Source: CAZAFL01 sp964484465
GTDB lineage: Bacteria; Bacteroidota; Ignavibacteria; UBA10030; SZUA-254
Length of the DNA: 64,000 bases
Reading direction: 5' to 3'
Assembly: GCA_964484465.1 (NCBI GenBank)
Contig: CAZAFL010000018.1
Location: 1-64,000, forward strand
Shown: positions 55,875 through 64,000 of the stretch, piece after piece
Layout of the letters: every line of letters begins with the position of its first letter
Position numbering within the stretch: position 1 is the stretch's first letter
Program-made: the position numbers and the translations under genes
The notes under the pieces: generated by a model
What the model saw: only the letters and a program-made list of their open reading frames with translations
The model's database searches: none
What the model was told of the DNA's origin: nothing

Positions 55875-56591
55875 ATGTCATACTATGTTTCATCAAACCG
55901 CCGTTACGGTTCAATCCTCCTGCTTATGTCGTGGCTAATGTTTCCCGTGGCGGCAGTTTCACAAACCATCATTACTGGTGAGTCAACTGCCGCCATCGAT
56001 ACGTTCCTCTCGCAGGAGCAAATCCCAGATGGACCCTACATCGATTCTCTCCAGTTGCAGTTTCTTGATGACAAGATAACTATCGCACGTCTTCAAGCCG
56101 AACAGGAGAATCTCTATCATCGGTTAATTCCCGCGATCCATATCTCGGCCAGTTATGGCGTAAAGGACCTTCTTTTTTATGATCCGGCTTCCGGTATCTC
56201 CTCGATCGTACCGCGGGATGCCTATCGCTTGACGTTCGGTCTTTCAATTAGCGACCTCTTCAACACATCGAAATTAACCAGAGCGAATGCTGAATTGCAT
56301 AAATTCCTTATCGAACGGGACATCATGCTGCGGCGATTACAGGTTAAGGTTAAGCAGATTGAACAGGAACTCAAGTTGGCCGCTGAATTACGACCAATGC
56401 TCTTAGACGAAATCTCCATGAAGGAAAGTATCGCACGATTTGATTCCCTCCGTTTTTATCAGGGGGAAATTGATTTCGATGTAATGACCAAATCACGCAT
56501 TGACCTTTTGAATGTCCGTCGACTTCTGCTTCGCCTGGATGCGCAGACCACTCGGTTAAAATCTACCCTCCCGAATAGAAATGGTCAATGA
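55875..56591 (+). CDS. TolC-like outer-membrane protein fragment or short homologue
   Basis: 238 residues from ATG 55875. A signal peptide is seen (ILLLMSWLMFPVAAVSQ). SLQLQFLDDKITIARLQAEQ is the first long helix, HISASYGVKDLLFYDP a strand pair, AYRLTFGLSISDLFNTSK the typical TolC turn, and then a long heptad helix. TolC proteins have about 400-480 residues with two such repeats; this is about half, so it may be a single-repeat homologue. It overlaps the next gene by 11 bases. A role in export from the element is inferred. Confidence 0.55.
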   Translation: MSYYVSSNRRYGSILLLMSWLMFPVAAVSQTIITGESTAAIDTFLSQEQIPDGPYIDSLQLQFLDDKITIARLQAEQENLYHRLIPAIHISASYGVKDLLFYDPASGISSIVPRDAYRLTFGLSISDLFNTSKLTRANAELHKFLIERDIMLRRLQVKVKQIEQELKLAAELRPMLLDEISMKESIARFDSLRFYQGEIDFDVMTKSRIDLLNVRRLLLRLDAQTTRLKSTLPNRNGQ

Positions 56592-58005
56592 TGCAAGACA
56601 AATACTTGCAGGTATTCCGGCTGCATACCTTGACCCTGTTCACCTGGTCTCATCCCAGTCTAAAAACGGTGTAGGATTCATAATGATTTCGTACGCGGAA
56701 GTGCCGGTCGCAAATGAGTCTAATAGGAAATTCTTTGACATCGTCTTCTTTGAGAATGCCGCTATTCTCGAATGCGCCCGCTTGAACCAGGACCTTCGCT
56801 TCACCATTGACACTGAGGTAGCTCTTGCAACCTTTAAACAATTTCGATCAAATCCTGAAGCAAAAGTCCATCTCTTTGAAACCTCTAAAGAAATGGCCGA
56901 GCAATTTCGTTCTACGTTTTATCTTGAACCTTGTTTAAAAGTGCATGTACAGTCATTGACCAGCAGACAGCTTCGGCTTGTTCTCCAATCAACCCATTGT
57001 ACGCGTGGCATTGTAGAGTGCAATGATTTTTTCACGCCGGTGCCAAACATACGCCTTTCTGAAACTGTGAGCGCCGAGCAATTACTCAATTTTAAACCGC
57101 CATTTAAACGTGGAAGAATTCTTCTCTATGATATAGAAAAGAACAGGGACGTTATGAAATACCGCTATCCTTCTCGTGACCTGTTTGGAATGAAGAATGC
57201 CGGCGCCAGTGAGGACCAGCCATCGTCTCAAAGGAATCTTCTAGGCTCTCATTCCAACTCGAATTCGTCGAAAACCGAGATCCGTTGTCAGGCAAGTAAG
57301 TCTGATGTTCAACCCTCCAATTATTTACTATCGCATCATGAACACTTGCAGGCGGAAGTTGATGCTCAGGAGTTCACAAATGCTATTCAGAATATCCTTA
57401 ATGCTCCTATGTCCTCTCAAAATGATTCCACGCAAGAGCATGCCGACCAGACAGACCATATGCTCATGATAAGACACGATAATAAGTTGACATCAACTCC
57501 GGCAGCGGGCCGACTGAACTCTTCCGTAACAGACAAAGATACGGTGTCTCCGCCGCGTGGGAGCAAGACTAGTTCACGTAAGAAGGCAACATCGCGCCGT
57601 AAGAATAAACATGATGGTAAAACAGTTGCTCAAGTGCAAACCAGGCCGCCAGAGAGTAATCAAAATGCCTATCTGCATATTTTTGAGCGGCTCTTTCGTT
57701 CATTCCGTCAACAAGTTTTTGAATACTTTGGCGAGAAATGCGAAAATGTCATCGCTCATGCAGAAAGGAAAGTACAATTACTTTCTCCCGATTTTGATTG
57801 CCGTGCGCTTACCGATGAAACTGCATCGTCCACTCTTGAGGTCATCGAAGAGATCGTGAAAGAGGCCTCCTTCATGAAACGCTCGAAACTTCGTCACGCA
57901 GCCCTCACCCTGATTTCTGATATCTACAACAAGCATTACAGTCTCCTCGAACAACATCGAGCAATCGACAAGGTCGAGGAAATCTATTACCGTCTGAAAC
58001 GATGA
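56581..58005 (+). CDS. large protein of unknown function with basic linker
   Basis: 474 residues, not recognised. The N-terminal ~200 residues form an alpha/beta domain (FFDIVFFENAAILECARLNQ, LRLVLQSTHCTRGIVECNDF). A long low-complexity linker includes SKTSSRKKATSRRKNKHDGK, which is highly basic and could bind DNA. The C-terminal ~110 residues are helical (IFERLFRSFRQQVFEYFGEK, LEVIEEIVKEASFMKRSKLR). The position between a TolC-like protein and the replication protein suggests an element-specific DNA-processing role, but nothing proves it. Confidence 0.6.
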   Translation: MVNDARQILAGIPAAYLDPVHLVSSQSKNGVGFIMISYAEVPVANESNRKFFDIVFFENAAILECARLNQDLRFTIDTEVALATFKQFRSNPEAKVHLFETSKEMAEQFRSTFYLEPCLKVHVQSLTSRQLRLVLQSTHCTRGIVECNDFFTPVPNIRLSETVSAEQLLNFKPPFKRGRILLYDIEKNRDVMKYRYPSRDLFGMKNAGASEDQPSSQRNLLGSHSNSNSSKTEIRCQASKSDVQPSNYLLSHHEHLQAEVDAQEFTNAIQNILNAPMSSQNDSTQEHADQTDHMLMIRHDNKLTSTPAAGRLNSSVTDKDTVSPPRGSKTSSRKKATSRRKNKHDGKTVAQVQTRPPESNQNAYLHIFERLFRSFRQQVFEYFGEKCENVIAHAERKVQLLSPDFDCRALTDETASSTLEVIEEIVKEASFMKRSKLRHAALTLISDIYNKHYSLLEQHRAIDKVEEIYYRLKR

Positions 58006-58072
58006 TAATTCGTTTTCGTTATCACCATAACTTCTTGCTTGGCCAAATGTTTATTCGTCGAGTGCGTGAGGT

Positions 58073-58352
58073 ATCGAAATCCCTGCCCGTCCAGCAGGCG
58101 GGGATGGGGATGTGTGGAAGAAAAGATTCGATCGAAGCGTTTCAATTCCGTTCTGCTCCTTCTCTTGGAACGGAATTGCCTGCTCGTGCGGTAGCGATCG
58201 AATCGTGCGCTTCGATTTCGACCGCCTTTTCCCGCATCAATAATACCTCTAATAGAGCGGGATCCCGCGCGGCGGGACTTTCGTCCATTTTCCCGCGTCA
58301 ACAATTTTCATTCATACGGCGGGATCCCGTGGTCGGGACAAAGAAATGGACA
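58073..58352 (+). repeat. dispersed palindromic repeat, copy 1
   Basis: Nested inverted repeats: GATTCGATCG (58125-58134) with CGATCGAATC (58195-58204), enclosing CAATTCCGTT (58143-58152) with AACGGAATTG (58169-58178). It is followed by GGGATCCCG boxes and GTCCATTT...AAATGGAC. The second copy is at 61487-61666. No gene lies between 58006 and 58379. Confidence 0.8.
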
Positions 58353-58379
58353 AGAGCAAAATCTAATAAAAGGAATATC

Positions 58380-59453
58380 ATGAAATGGTTCCATCACGAA
58401 TGCGCTGCTCGTCATGACCCCAAGCTCCAGGTTCTTGGTTCAACTCATGGAGCCGAAGGTGTCGGTCTCTTCTGGGCGCTCTTGGAAGAAATCGGTCAAC
58501 ATTCAGACACTTTTCATCTCAAGATTATCGGAATTAATCGTGAAGCAGATGAAAGATTCTCCGATTTTCTTCGATACCCGACAATCACCTCTGAAAGCCC
58601 ATTTGAAGATTGTGACTTCATAGCACATGTACCACGACTTCCGGTGAAACTCCTGGCAAAGAATCTATTCACTTCGCAGAAAAAACTCCAGACTGTGATT
58701 GCCTTCTGCGTCGAGATCAGTCTTTTTGATTACCGAAAATGGGTTGAGTATAACGTATTGTATAGCTCATCATTTGAAAAGCGCGCCGATGACTATACGC
58801 GACGCATTAAGCGCGCTTCGCATACAGTAAGAACAGCATCCAGGCACTGTTCGGACAACATTCACACAACCTCCGAACAGGGTGCGAAGCCTCTCCAAAC
58901 AGTATCTGAACTGAACCCAGAAAATGTCAGCCTAGAAGCAGATACAGAAACAGAAGGAAATGAGAAAGACAACAGAAGCAGAGCAGAGAGGACGATGTTG
59001 TTGAAAAATGTGCAAAGTGTTAAGACGCCGATCTCGCAACTAGATGAGGAGATGTCGGTAGGATATATCATCGAACCCAATGAGGAACTTTTTGATGAAT
59101 ACGCGTTACGATTTCATGCGATTATTCAACGATGGAATCGCGAGAATCCCGCAAATGATCTCAACTGGCAACCTGCAACTATCGAGCTCAAGAAGCTTTT
59201 TGTCGGTGGGGAGTACGAACATAAGCTATCTATGTGTTTTCATGCATTTAAACTTCTTGGAGAGAAGATAAATTACCCCGAGCTCGTTTTGAGAGGGCTC
59301 CGGTTAATGCTCAAGGCAAATACGAGAGCAAAGATCGACAATCCGTTCGGCTGGCTGTGGACATGTCTCCATGGCGGTGGGGGTGCCGGAACAAAGCCCT
59401 GGGTTCAACTCCTTACCTCAGAAGAAGAAAATTCACCACTGAAAAGGACTTGA
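58380..59453 (+). CDS. replication protein with DUF4373 (Lin1244/Lin1753-like) N-terminal domain
   Basis: 357 residues from ATG 58380, with AAGGA 7 bases upstream; the frame is open to 58002 but only through the palindromic repeat. The N-terminus, KWFHHECAARHDPKLQVLGS followed by GAEGVGLFWALLEEIGQ, is the DUF4373 domain of phage and element replication proteins. A polar linker then leads to a C-terminal helical domain (FDEYALRFHAIIQRWNRENP) that may bind a helicase loader or DNA. Together with the downstream RadA-like ATPase this suggests self-replication of the element. Confidence 0.7.
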   Translation: MKWFHHECAARHDPKLQVLGSTHGAEGVGLFWALLEEIGQHSDTFHLKIIGINREADERFSDFLRYPTITSESPFEDCDFIAHVPRLPVKLLAKNLFTSQKKLQTVIAFCVEISLFDYRKWVEYNVLYSSSFEKRADDYTRRIKRASHTVRTASRHCSDNIHTTSEQGAKPLQTVSELNPENVSLEADTETEGNEKDNRSRAERTMLLKNVQSVKTPISQLDEEMSVGYIIEPNEELFDEYALRFHAIIQRWNRENPANDLNWQPATIELKKLFVGGEYEHKLSMCFHAFKLLGEKINYPELVLRGLRLMLKANTRAKIDNPFGWLWTCLHGGGGAGTKPWVQLLTSEEENSPLKRT

Positions 59454-59458
59454 AAGAT

Positions 59459-59788
59459 ATGAACTTATTCCGACCCATAAGGATAAGGCCCCAAAACTTG
59501 AAACGCACGATGGAACCAGAATACGAGATCCAACAAATCCTCTGCAACTGGGTGCATACACTCCCGATTGATGGTCAGACTGGTGAGTCTATTGTTACTA
59601 TGGCGGATGTTACCCATCTTTCCAAAGAATTGAGCGGCATAGTCAGCCGGCTTAAGAGTCAAATGCGAATTCGAAAGTGTTTCATCGCCTTATTCGAGAA
59701 TTTGAAACGCTGTCTCCAGCCTCGAACTAACCGTCAGGGAATCATAAAAAATCTCAGCAGTCCCATTCGTCATACGCGAATTCTATGA
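59459..59788 (+). CDS. small helical protein of unknown function
   Basis: 109 residues from ATG 59459; MEPEYEIQQ at 59510 is an alternative start. It is helical (EIQQILCNWVHTLPIDG, VTHLSKELSGIVSRLKSQMR) with a basic C-terminus. It starts 5 bases after the replication protein and overlaps the next gene by 4 bases (ATGA), so it is firmly in the operon. Not recognised. Confidence 0.55.
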   Translation: MNLFRPIRIRPQNLKRTMEPEYEIQQILCNWVHTLPIDGQTGESIVTMADVTHLSKELSGIVSRLKSQMRIRKCFIALFENLKRCLQPRTNRQGIIKNLSSPIRHTRIL

Positions 59789-61443
59789 CTGCGCCGACGC
59801 ATGTTACCTTTGCCGAATTCGTTTACCTGCTCATACTCACAACCACGGGAATTCCACTAAGTTTTGCCAATGCCTTGCTAATAGGCATATCATCGGTATT
59901 GCCTGACATTGACACTGCAGCAAGCACGGTGGGAAAAATTATGCCATTCGTATCGACAAAGCTTGAGCGTAAATTTGGTCACCGAACACTTACTCATTCA
60001 AGTATATTCCTTGCATGCCTGTCTATTGTTCTCCTGCCATTTTACTTTCTCAATCGGGAGCTTTACGTCTGTGTTCTTGTTGGTTACGCTTCTCATCCGT
60101 TCCTTGATACAATGACAGTGAACGGTGTGAAATTGTTTTATCCCTTTTCGAGTGTGAAATGTGTATTCCCGTTTGAGGTCAACAATCCCCACCGTTACCG
60201 TATGCAGACTGGCTCAAAAGGCGACAAGATGCTCGCGGTGATCTTCCTTGCCGGATGTATTCCCTCATTCGTCGTTGCATACGAAGGCTATGAGCGCTTT
60301 GTCCGTGTCACTCAGCAGAACATCGAAGCCGCAGTTAGAGACTATAATGAATTCTCCAAAGATCACTTTGTCTTTGCTCAAGTAGTGGCATATAGTTCCT
60401 TGACAAAACAGTCTCTGGATGGAACGATTAAGATTATCGGCGCACTGAATCCTCATACTGTGGTCTTCAAGAGCTCGGATGGACGACCGCATACATTGGG
60501 GAAAGAATTCCAGGCTGATTACGTCGTCGAAAATATCTTGTGCGCACAAGGTAAACTTACACATTCTTCCATTCGAAACGTCGACCTAAGCAACCAACTT
60601 CTATCTCAGGTCACCTCATATGTCGATAGCCTATCTGAAAACTATTTCTTTGGGGATCTCTCGACATCGGACAAAGTCTCTTTACCCGAAAACATCAAGA
60701 TTTTTACTCCGGTCACAGGGGGCGGAAGCACAATCAAACTCAACTATGCAACATACGACGACATACGAACATTCAACTTGGAGTATGTCTACATCACAAA
60801 AGGGATACTTACGATCAAGTCTATTTCGGCCGATGAACGATGGACGCAAAAGGAGGCGACGGATGCTTCTTTACCGAAGCTTGAAAATTATGTTCAAATA
60901 TCGGTCACGCTCAATGAGAAAGAGACTATCGAGTGTCTAAAAGAAAAAGGAGACCCAGTTCACGAGAAGGATCTTCTTGCGAAAAAAAACCTTGCACAAT
61001 TTTACGAGGACCAGATCAAACTTAATCATGAAAAGATCGCAGCCTTAGAGGCTCAACGCATGGCTCTCGTATCAGAATTCAGTCAGAAAATCTCAAATGC
61101 CGAGCAAACAGTTCGCATCGACTCCGAAGAGTACAGTCACAACTTGGAGCTCTTGAAAAACCACTACCTTTCAATTTCGATTATCGAGTCCTCCCAGCTG
61201 AAATTGAAGAAAGAGAGTCAAGCCCTGTCCGCCCTGGTGTTTTCTAAATCATCTCAACTTCGTCGGACAAGCATAGACGTGAAGAAACTCGAGATTCAGG
61301 ATGCCCAGTTGGAGGCTAAAGCGCGGTCGGCTGAAGTCCAATCTGAGATTCGTTCTACAGCAAACGGAGTATTAGTCGATATCCGCCAGGTTCCTCACAA
61401 CAATAAGACTCAGGTTACATTTATCATTAAACGGACTAGATGA
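59785..61443 (+). CDS. YdjM-type metal-dependent hydrolase domain fused to coiled-coil region
   Basis: 552 residues. The N-terminal ~165 residues fit the membrane-bound YdjM family (PF04307-like): His6, LPDIDTAAS (Asp41, Asp43), KFGHRTLTHSS (His66, His71) and GYASHPFLDTMT (His104, Asp108), with TM segments LLILTTTGIPLSFANALLIG and IFLACLSIVLLPFYFL. A further TM helix near residue 157 leads to a ~380-residue tail with beta segments and a long coiled coil (NLAQFYEDQIKLNHEKIAAL) like the hairpin of membrane-fusion proteins. Such a fusion is unusual for YdjM, usually about 200 residues. It may link envelope lipid chemistry to an export channel, perhaps with the TolC-like protein. Confidence 0.7.
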   Translation: MTAPTHVTFAEFVYLLILTTTGIPLSFANALLIGISSVLPDIDTAASTVGKIMPFVSTKLERKFGHRTLTHSSIFLACLSIVLLPFYFLNRELYVCVLVGYASHPFLDTMTVNGVKLFYPFSSVKCVFPFEVNNPHRYRMQTGSKGDKMLAVIFLAGCIPSFVVAYEGYERFVRVTQQNIEAAVRDYNEFSKDHFVFAQVVAYSSLTKQSLDGTIKIIGALNPHTVVFKSSDGRPHTLGKEFQADYVVENILCAQGKLTHSSIRNVDLSNQLLSQVTSYVDSLSENYFFGDLSTSDKVSLPENIKIFTPVTGGGSTIKLNYATYDDIRTFNLEYVYITKGILTIKSISADERWTQKEATDASLPKLENYVQISVTLNEKETIECLKEKGDPVHEKDLLAKKNLAQFYEDQIKLNHEKIAALEAQRMALVSEFSQKISNAEQTVRIDSEEYSHNLELLKNHYLSISIIESSQLKLKKESQALSALVFSKSSQLRRTSIDVKKLEIQDAQLEAKARSAEVQSEIRSTANGVLVDIRQVPHNNKTQVTFIIKRTR

Positions 61444-61486
61444 TTACAACGTACTCTTCACATTTTGACAGATCGTATGTGCGTGA

Positions 61487-61666
61487 GGGTTCGAAATCGA
61501 TAGCGCTGTGTGGTAGGAAAGATTCGATCGAAGCGTTTCAATTCCGTCCCGCGTCCTCTCTTGGGACGGAATTGTCTGACGGTGCGGTTGGGATCGAATC
61601 GCGGGTTTCGATTTCGACGGCCTTTCTTTCGTCCATTTCTTTGGCCGAACAAAGAAATGGACAAGA
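61487..61666 (+). repeat. dispersed palindromic repeat, copy 2
   Basis: Shorter copy of the 58073-58352 element: TCGAAATCGA (61491-61500) with TCGATTTCGA (61608-61617), GATTCGATC (61520-61528) with GATCGAATC (61592-61600), CAATTCCGT with ACGGAATTG, and GTCCATTTCTTTG (61631-61643) with CAAAGAAATGGAC (61650-61662). It ends just before a ribosome site. Confidence 0.8.
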
Positions 61667-61679
61667 GGAGTATTAGGCA

Positions 61680-62468
61680 ATGGAATACGTTTGCTCAAAC
61701 TGCCAAAGACCATCTCAGAATTTTCACCTATCATGCCCTGACTGTGGTGCCTGGAATTCGCTCAAACTTCAGCAGAATCAAATTGTTCACGGAGATGCCC
61801 GGCCTGTAGCTCTTCCCAAGATCGGCTCGTTCGTTATTCCCCGAATTAGAACTCGGGTTGTTCAGCTAGATGAGCTGCTCGGGAATGGTTTCGTTCCAGG
61901 AAGTTCAGTCCTCTTGATTGGTCAACCGGGTGCGGGAAAGTCGACTCTGGTTATGCAGCTTCTCAAGCGCATGAATATCCCATCCCTTTACGTGACGGGC
62001 GAAGAGTCGGTCCAGCAGTTGAAACTCAGGGCAGACCGCCTGAACATCAACTCAAAGCATATTTTCCTTCTCTTTGAAATGAATGTCAATAAAATTGCTG
62101 CGCATATTCACGAGGCAGCATCGAGAGTCGTGGTTATCGATTCGATTCAGACTATGTACACAGACCTCTCCGATGCTCTCCCCGGGAGTCCAACGCAAAT
62201 ACGAAAGTGTACGTATGTCCTTCGCCGGTTGGCGCAGCAGAAAAGCTTTGTGTTGATCGTAGTCGGCCAGGTAACAAAGGATAAGAAGGCCGCGGGCCCA
62301 AAACTCCTCGAACATGCTGTTGATGTTGTCCTGTATCTTGAAGTGGACGAAGGGCATCAGCACCACAGAATCCTCTTTGCCTCGAAGAACCGTTTCGGTT
62401 CGACGGCGCCACGCTGTATGCTCTACATGAGAAAAACGGGTTTGGTATTTCATGAGGCACAGCTATGA
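61680..62468 (+). CDS. short RadA-like ATPase lacking the Lon-like domain
   Basis: 262 residues with GAGGAG 9 bases before the ATG. The N-terminal zinc finger is present (C5, C8, C19, C22 in EYVCSNCQ and SCPDCGAW), then Walker A GQPGAGKST (81-89), VTGEESVQQLKLRADRL, Walker B VVVIDSIQTMY and the RadA-specific KNRFGST near residue 237. Chromosomal RadA (about 450 residues) continues into a Lon-protease-like domain that is missing here. RadA drives branch migration in recombination. This version is probably element-encoded. The stop overlaps the next start (ATGA). Confidence 0.82.
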   Translation: MEYVCSNCQRPSQNFHLSCPDCGAWNSLKLQQNQIVHGDARPVALPKIGSFVIPRIRTRVVQLDELLGNGFVPGSSVLLIGQPGAGKSTLVMQLLKRMNIPSLYVTGEESVQQLKLRADRLNINSKHIFLLFEMNVNKIAAHIHEAASRVVVIDSIQTMYTDLSDALPGSPTQIRKCTYVLRRLAQQKSFVLIVVGQVTKDKKAAGPKLLEHAVDVVLYLEVDEGHQHHRILFASKNRFGSTAPRCMLYMRKTGLVFHEAQL

Positions 62469-63487
62469 TGTCACTTGAGCCAAATTCTGACTTACGCCAA
62501 GATACGACATTCTTTGGACGGGCGGAGGAACTCTACCAGGTCACAAGGAACCTTCAACGAGGTCGTCATACATTGATAGTGGGTGACAAGGGTATCGGTA
62601 AGACTCGGCTTATGCAGGAAGCAAAATGGATTCTTTCTGGTCGGACAAAACGGATCGATTTCTCGGCAAACGTCATCACGCAAATTCGTGGACAACTCGG
62701 AGTTCGCATCAACCCGAATCAGTACAAGATATTGTTCATAGAGCACTCTAGCCCTCTCGGTGATTGTCTTAAAGAAATGGCGGAGAAGCTATTTTACAAT
62801 CACGATCTACCTGTAGAACTCGACGAGGAGCGATCCGATTGGTTGGCCGTAAAGAAACGCTTGGCTGGCTTTGGGAGCGTTAAGCTTCAGGCGATTATCT
62901 TTGAAGGCTTATCCCACTCGGATAAATCATACCTTATCTTTTTCGATAATTTAGACCGCATTTCTCCGACCCAGCAAGCCTTTATCGAAACACTCCTGAA
63001 TATTGCTGTCATATGTACGGCGGTTGTTCAGATGAAAGAGAATTTCTTCTTCAAGAGGATTTGGGCGTCCTTCACGAAGCTTAGCCTGGAGCCGTTACCC
63101 GAGCAGATATCAACGCAGCTTATCAATTATTTTTTTGACCGTTACCCGCTGCACATCATTGATCGTGAACTGTACAGGAGGGAAATACTCAAGGCATCGA
63201 ATGGTAATCCCTTTCACATCAAAAATATGCTCTGGCATGGTTCCCGGGAGAAATACATCGATACCGAAGAGATTCGGAAGCTCCGACAGGTCGATGAGGG
63301 TCATTACTGCAACATGGGCCCGATATATATCTTCGGCGTTGCCATGTTCACAATGTTCAAAATCTTCTCCATCGGCACAGACAATCGAGAGTTCTATATT
63401 TACTTCTCTGCACTCGGGTTCATTGCATACTTGGTCTTTAGAGTGTTCCGCGCTTTCTTCATTTTCAGACCGCAGAAATATTTGTGA
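62465..63487 (+). CDS. AAA/STAND-type ATPase with C-terminal TM hairpin
   Basis: 340 residues; ATG 62465 overlaps the RadA-like stop, and ATG 62468 is an alternative. An ORC/STAND-like ATPase: FFGRAEELYQVTRNL, Walker A GDKGIGKT (40-47), Walker B YLIFFDNLDR (about 157-166) and a sensor strand VICTAVVQMK, then a winged-helix-like helical lid (LEPLPEQISTQLINYFFDRY). The last ~55 residues hold two hydrophobic segments (IYIFGVAMFTMFKIFSI, FYIYFSALGFIAYLVFRVF), so the ATPase is membrane-attached. It may energise transfer or regulate the RadA-like partner. Confidence 0.72.
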   Translation: MMSLEPNSDLRQDTTFFGRAEELYQVTRNLQRGRHTLIVGDKGIGKTRLMQEAKWILSGRTKRIDFSANVITQIRGQLGVRINPNQYKILFIEHSSPLGDCLKEMAEKLFYNHDLPVELDEERSDWLAVKKRLAGFGSVKLQAIIFEGLSHSDKSYLIFFDNLDRISPTQQAFIETLLNIAVICTAVVQMKENFFFKRIWASFTKLSLEPLPEQISTQLINYFFDRYPLHIIDRELYRREILKASNGNPFHIKNMLWHGSREKYIDTEEIRKLRQVDEGHYCNMGPIYIFGVAMFTMFKIFSIGTDNREFYIYFSALGFIAYLVFRVFRAFFIFRPQKYL

Positions 63488-63540
63488 ACTATGCTGCTCT
63501 TGATCTTCATACAAAACTTTATTACACTTAGAGGTGACTT

Positions 63541-63744
63541 GTGAGCCGGACCGAAAAGCCGGTTGAAGACATTGAGCTGCAAGTCATCGAATCGGGAGAG
63601 CTTTCCGTCGAAGATGGGGACGCAGTCGCAGAGTTCATCGCGTGTATCGCATACAACAACTTGAAAAGAGCTCAAGAAAGCGCTCGACAGTTGATTCAGG
63701 TTACACTCAACAAGGGCACCGATGATTCCAAATCAACAACATAA
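63541..63744 (+). CDS. small acidic protein before the recombinase
   Basis: 67 residues from GTG 63541; GAGGTGA immediately precedes it. Acidic N-terminal half (PVEDIELQVIESGELSVEDG), then a helix (FIACIAYNNLKRAQESARQL). It overlaps the serine recombinase start by 23 bases, suggesting coupled expression, as with small accessory factors of recombinases. Not recognised. Confidence 0.5.
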   Translation: MSRTEKPVEDIELQVIESGELSVEDGDAVAEFIACIAYNNLKRAQESARQLIQVTLNKGTDDSKSTT

Positions 63745-64000
63745 CTTTCACTCAGAGAAACTCAGCGTCGGTTACATCCGTTGCTCGACGGATATGCAGG
63801 AAGATAGCCCCGAGCAGCAGATCAAAGAAATTGAACGCTGGGCAAGCGCGAATGGATATGAGGTAGTGCGGTGGTACATTGATCGAGGCAAGAGTGGAAC
63901 CACCTTTTCCAAACGACCCAAGTTTGTTGAATTGGTACGGAACATCGAGCATAGCCCTGATTTTGAATATGTTCTTGTCTACGACGAAAGTCGCTGGGGT
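63722..64000 (+). CDS. serine recombinase (resolvase/invertase N-terminal domain), cut by window end
   Basis: 93 codons are visible from ATG 63722, open to the last base. LSVGYIRCSTDMQEDSPEQQ carries the nucleophile Ser22; GYEVVRWYIDRGKSGTTFSK and VLVYDESRWG are the other conserved resolvase segments. Spacing and the GKSGTTF...RP pattern suit large serine recombinases (integrases of phages and conjugative elements). It presumably moves the module encoded upstream. It overlaps the preceding small gene by 23 bases in another frame. Confidence 0.82.
   Translation, partial: MIPNQQHNFHSEKLSVGYIRCSTDMQEDSPEQQIKEIERWASANGYEVVRWYIDRGKSGTTFSKRPKFVELVRNIEHSPDFEYVLVYDESRWG

Noticed and set aside
58002..58379. 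N-terminal extension of the replication protein through the palindromic repeat
   Set aside because: The extended part translates the nested hairpins; the ribosome site and domain start both place the beginning at 58380.

Overview
The window looks like a chromosome segment of a Bacteroidota/Chlorobiota-type bacterium, most plausibly the Ignavibacteria-Kryptonia side. The best single clue is the secreted protein at 38126-38767, whose C-terminus carries the 'NLFQNYPNPFNPETKIEY' type IX secretion (T9SS) sorting signature usual in that group. Many genes have clear Shine-Dalgarno sequences (AAGGAG, GGAGG), and several promoters read TTGACA/T-N17-TATATT-like, which argues against Bacteroidia proper. 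The assignment is inference from motifs only.

Region 1 (1-30.8 kb, all + strand) is a long run of large genes. It opens with the C-terminal part of a Tc-toxin A-like protein. Then come a three-TM protein, an Amidase_2 peptidoglycan amidase with an SH3-like tail, a 1266-aa patatin-like phospholipase with about ten membrane segments, an outer-surface protein, and two paralogous trypsin-fold proteases. A tightly packed block of four giant proteins follows (1143, 1128, 1869 and 626 aa; the first is DUF6603-like, the others unrecognised). The run ends with a secreted OB-fold-like protein, a C39/papain-like cysteine protease and a small protein. The combination of membrane, wall and protein-cleaving enzymes with a TcA-like translocon and giant scaffold-like proteins suggests an uncharacterised toxin or particle system.

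Region 2 (31.5-41.3 kb) holds exported proteins: an LAS-type metallopeptidase, a 1285-aa repeat adhesin containing a perfect 713-bp internal duplication, the T9SS-sorted protein and an FG-GAP-like protein. A ribbon-helix-helix regulator follows, with a good promoter and ACAC-N4-GTGT operator-like palindromes.

Region 3 (41.6-45.1 kb) has an ECF sigma/anti-sigma pair, two tiny genes, an array of long hairpins sharing a GAGC(A/G)TCCCGC tail, and a divergent NtrC-type ATPase whose ATG lies inside a perfect palindrome.

Region 4 (45.2-53.0 kb) is a run of small, mostly unrecognised minus-strand genes (including a HEPN/AbiU2-like protein) with an integron-cassette feel. It is interrupted by a 2359-bp IS1-like element (47510-49868) with 16-bp perfect inverted repeats and an 8-bp target duplication. 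Removing the element and one duplication restores an intact 80-codon gene. The element carries passengers: a small membrane protein, a structured RNA-like terminator, a 22-bp tandem repeat, a degenerate tRNA-Ser-like sequence and an HTH gene with an apparently leaderless promoter.

Region 5 (53.6-64 kb, + strand) resembles the core of an integrative element: a catalytically degenerate tyrosine recombinase, two lipoproteins, a TolC-like protein, a DUF4373-type replication protein, a YdjM-domain fusion, a short RadA-like ATPase without its Lon-like domain, a membrane-anchored AAA ATPase and the start of a large serine recombinase running off the window. Two copies of a palindromic repeat sit just upstream of genes in this module.
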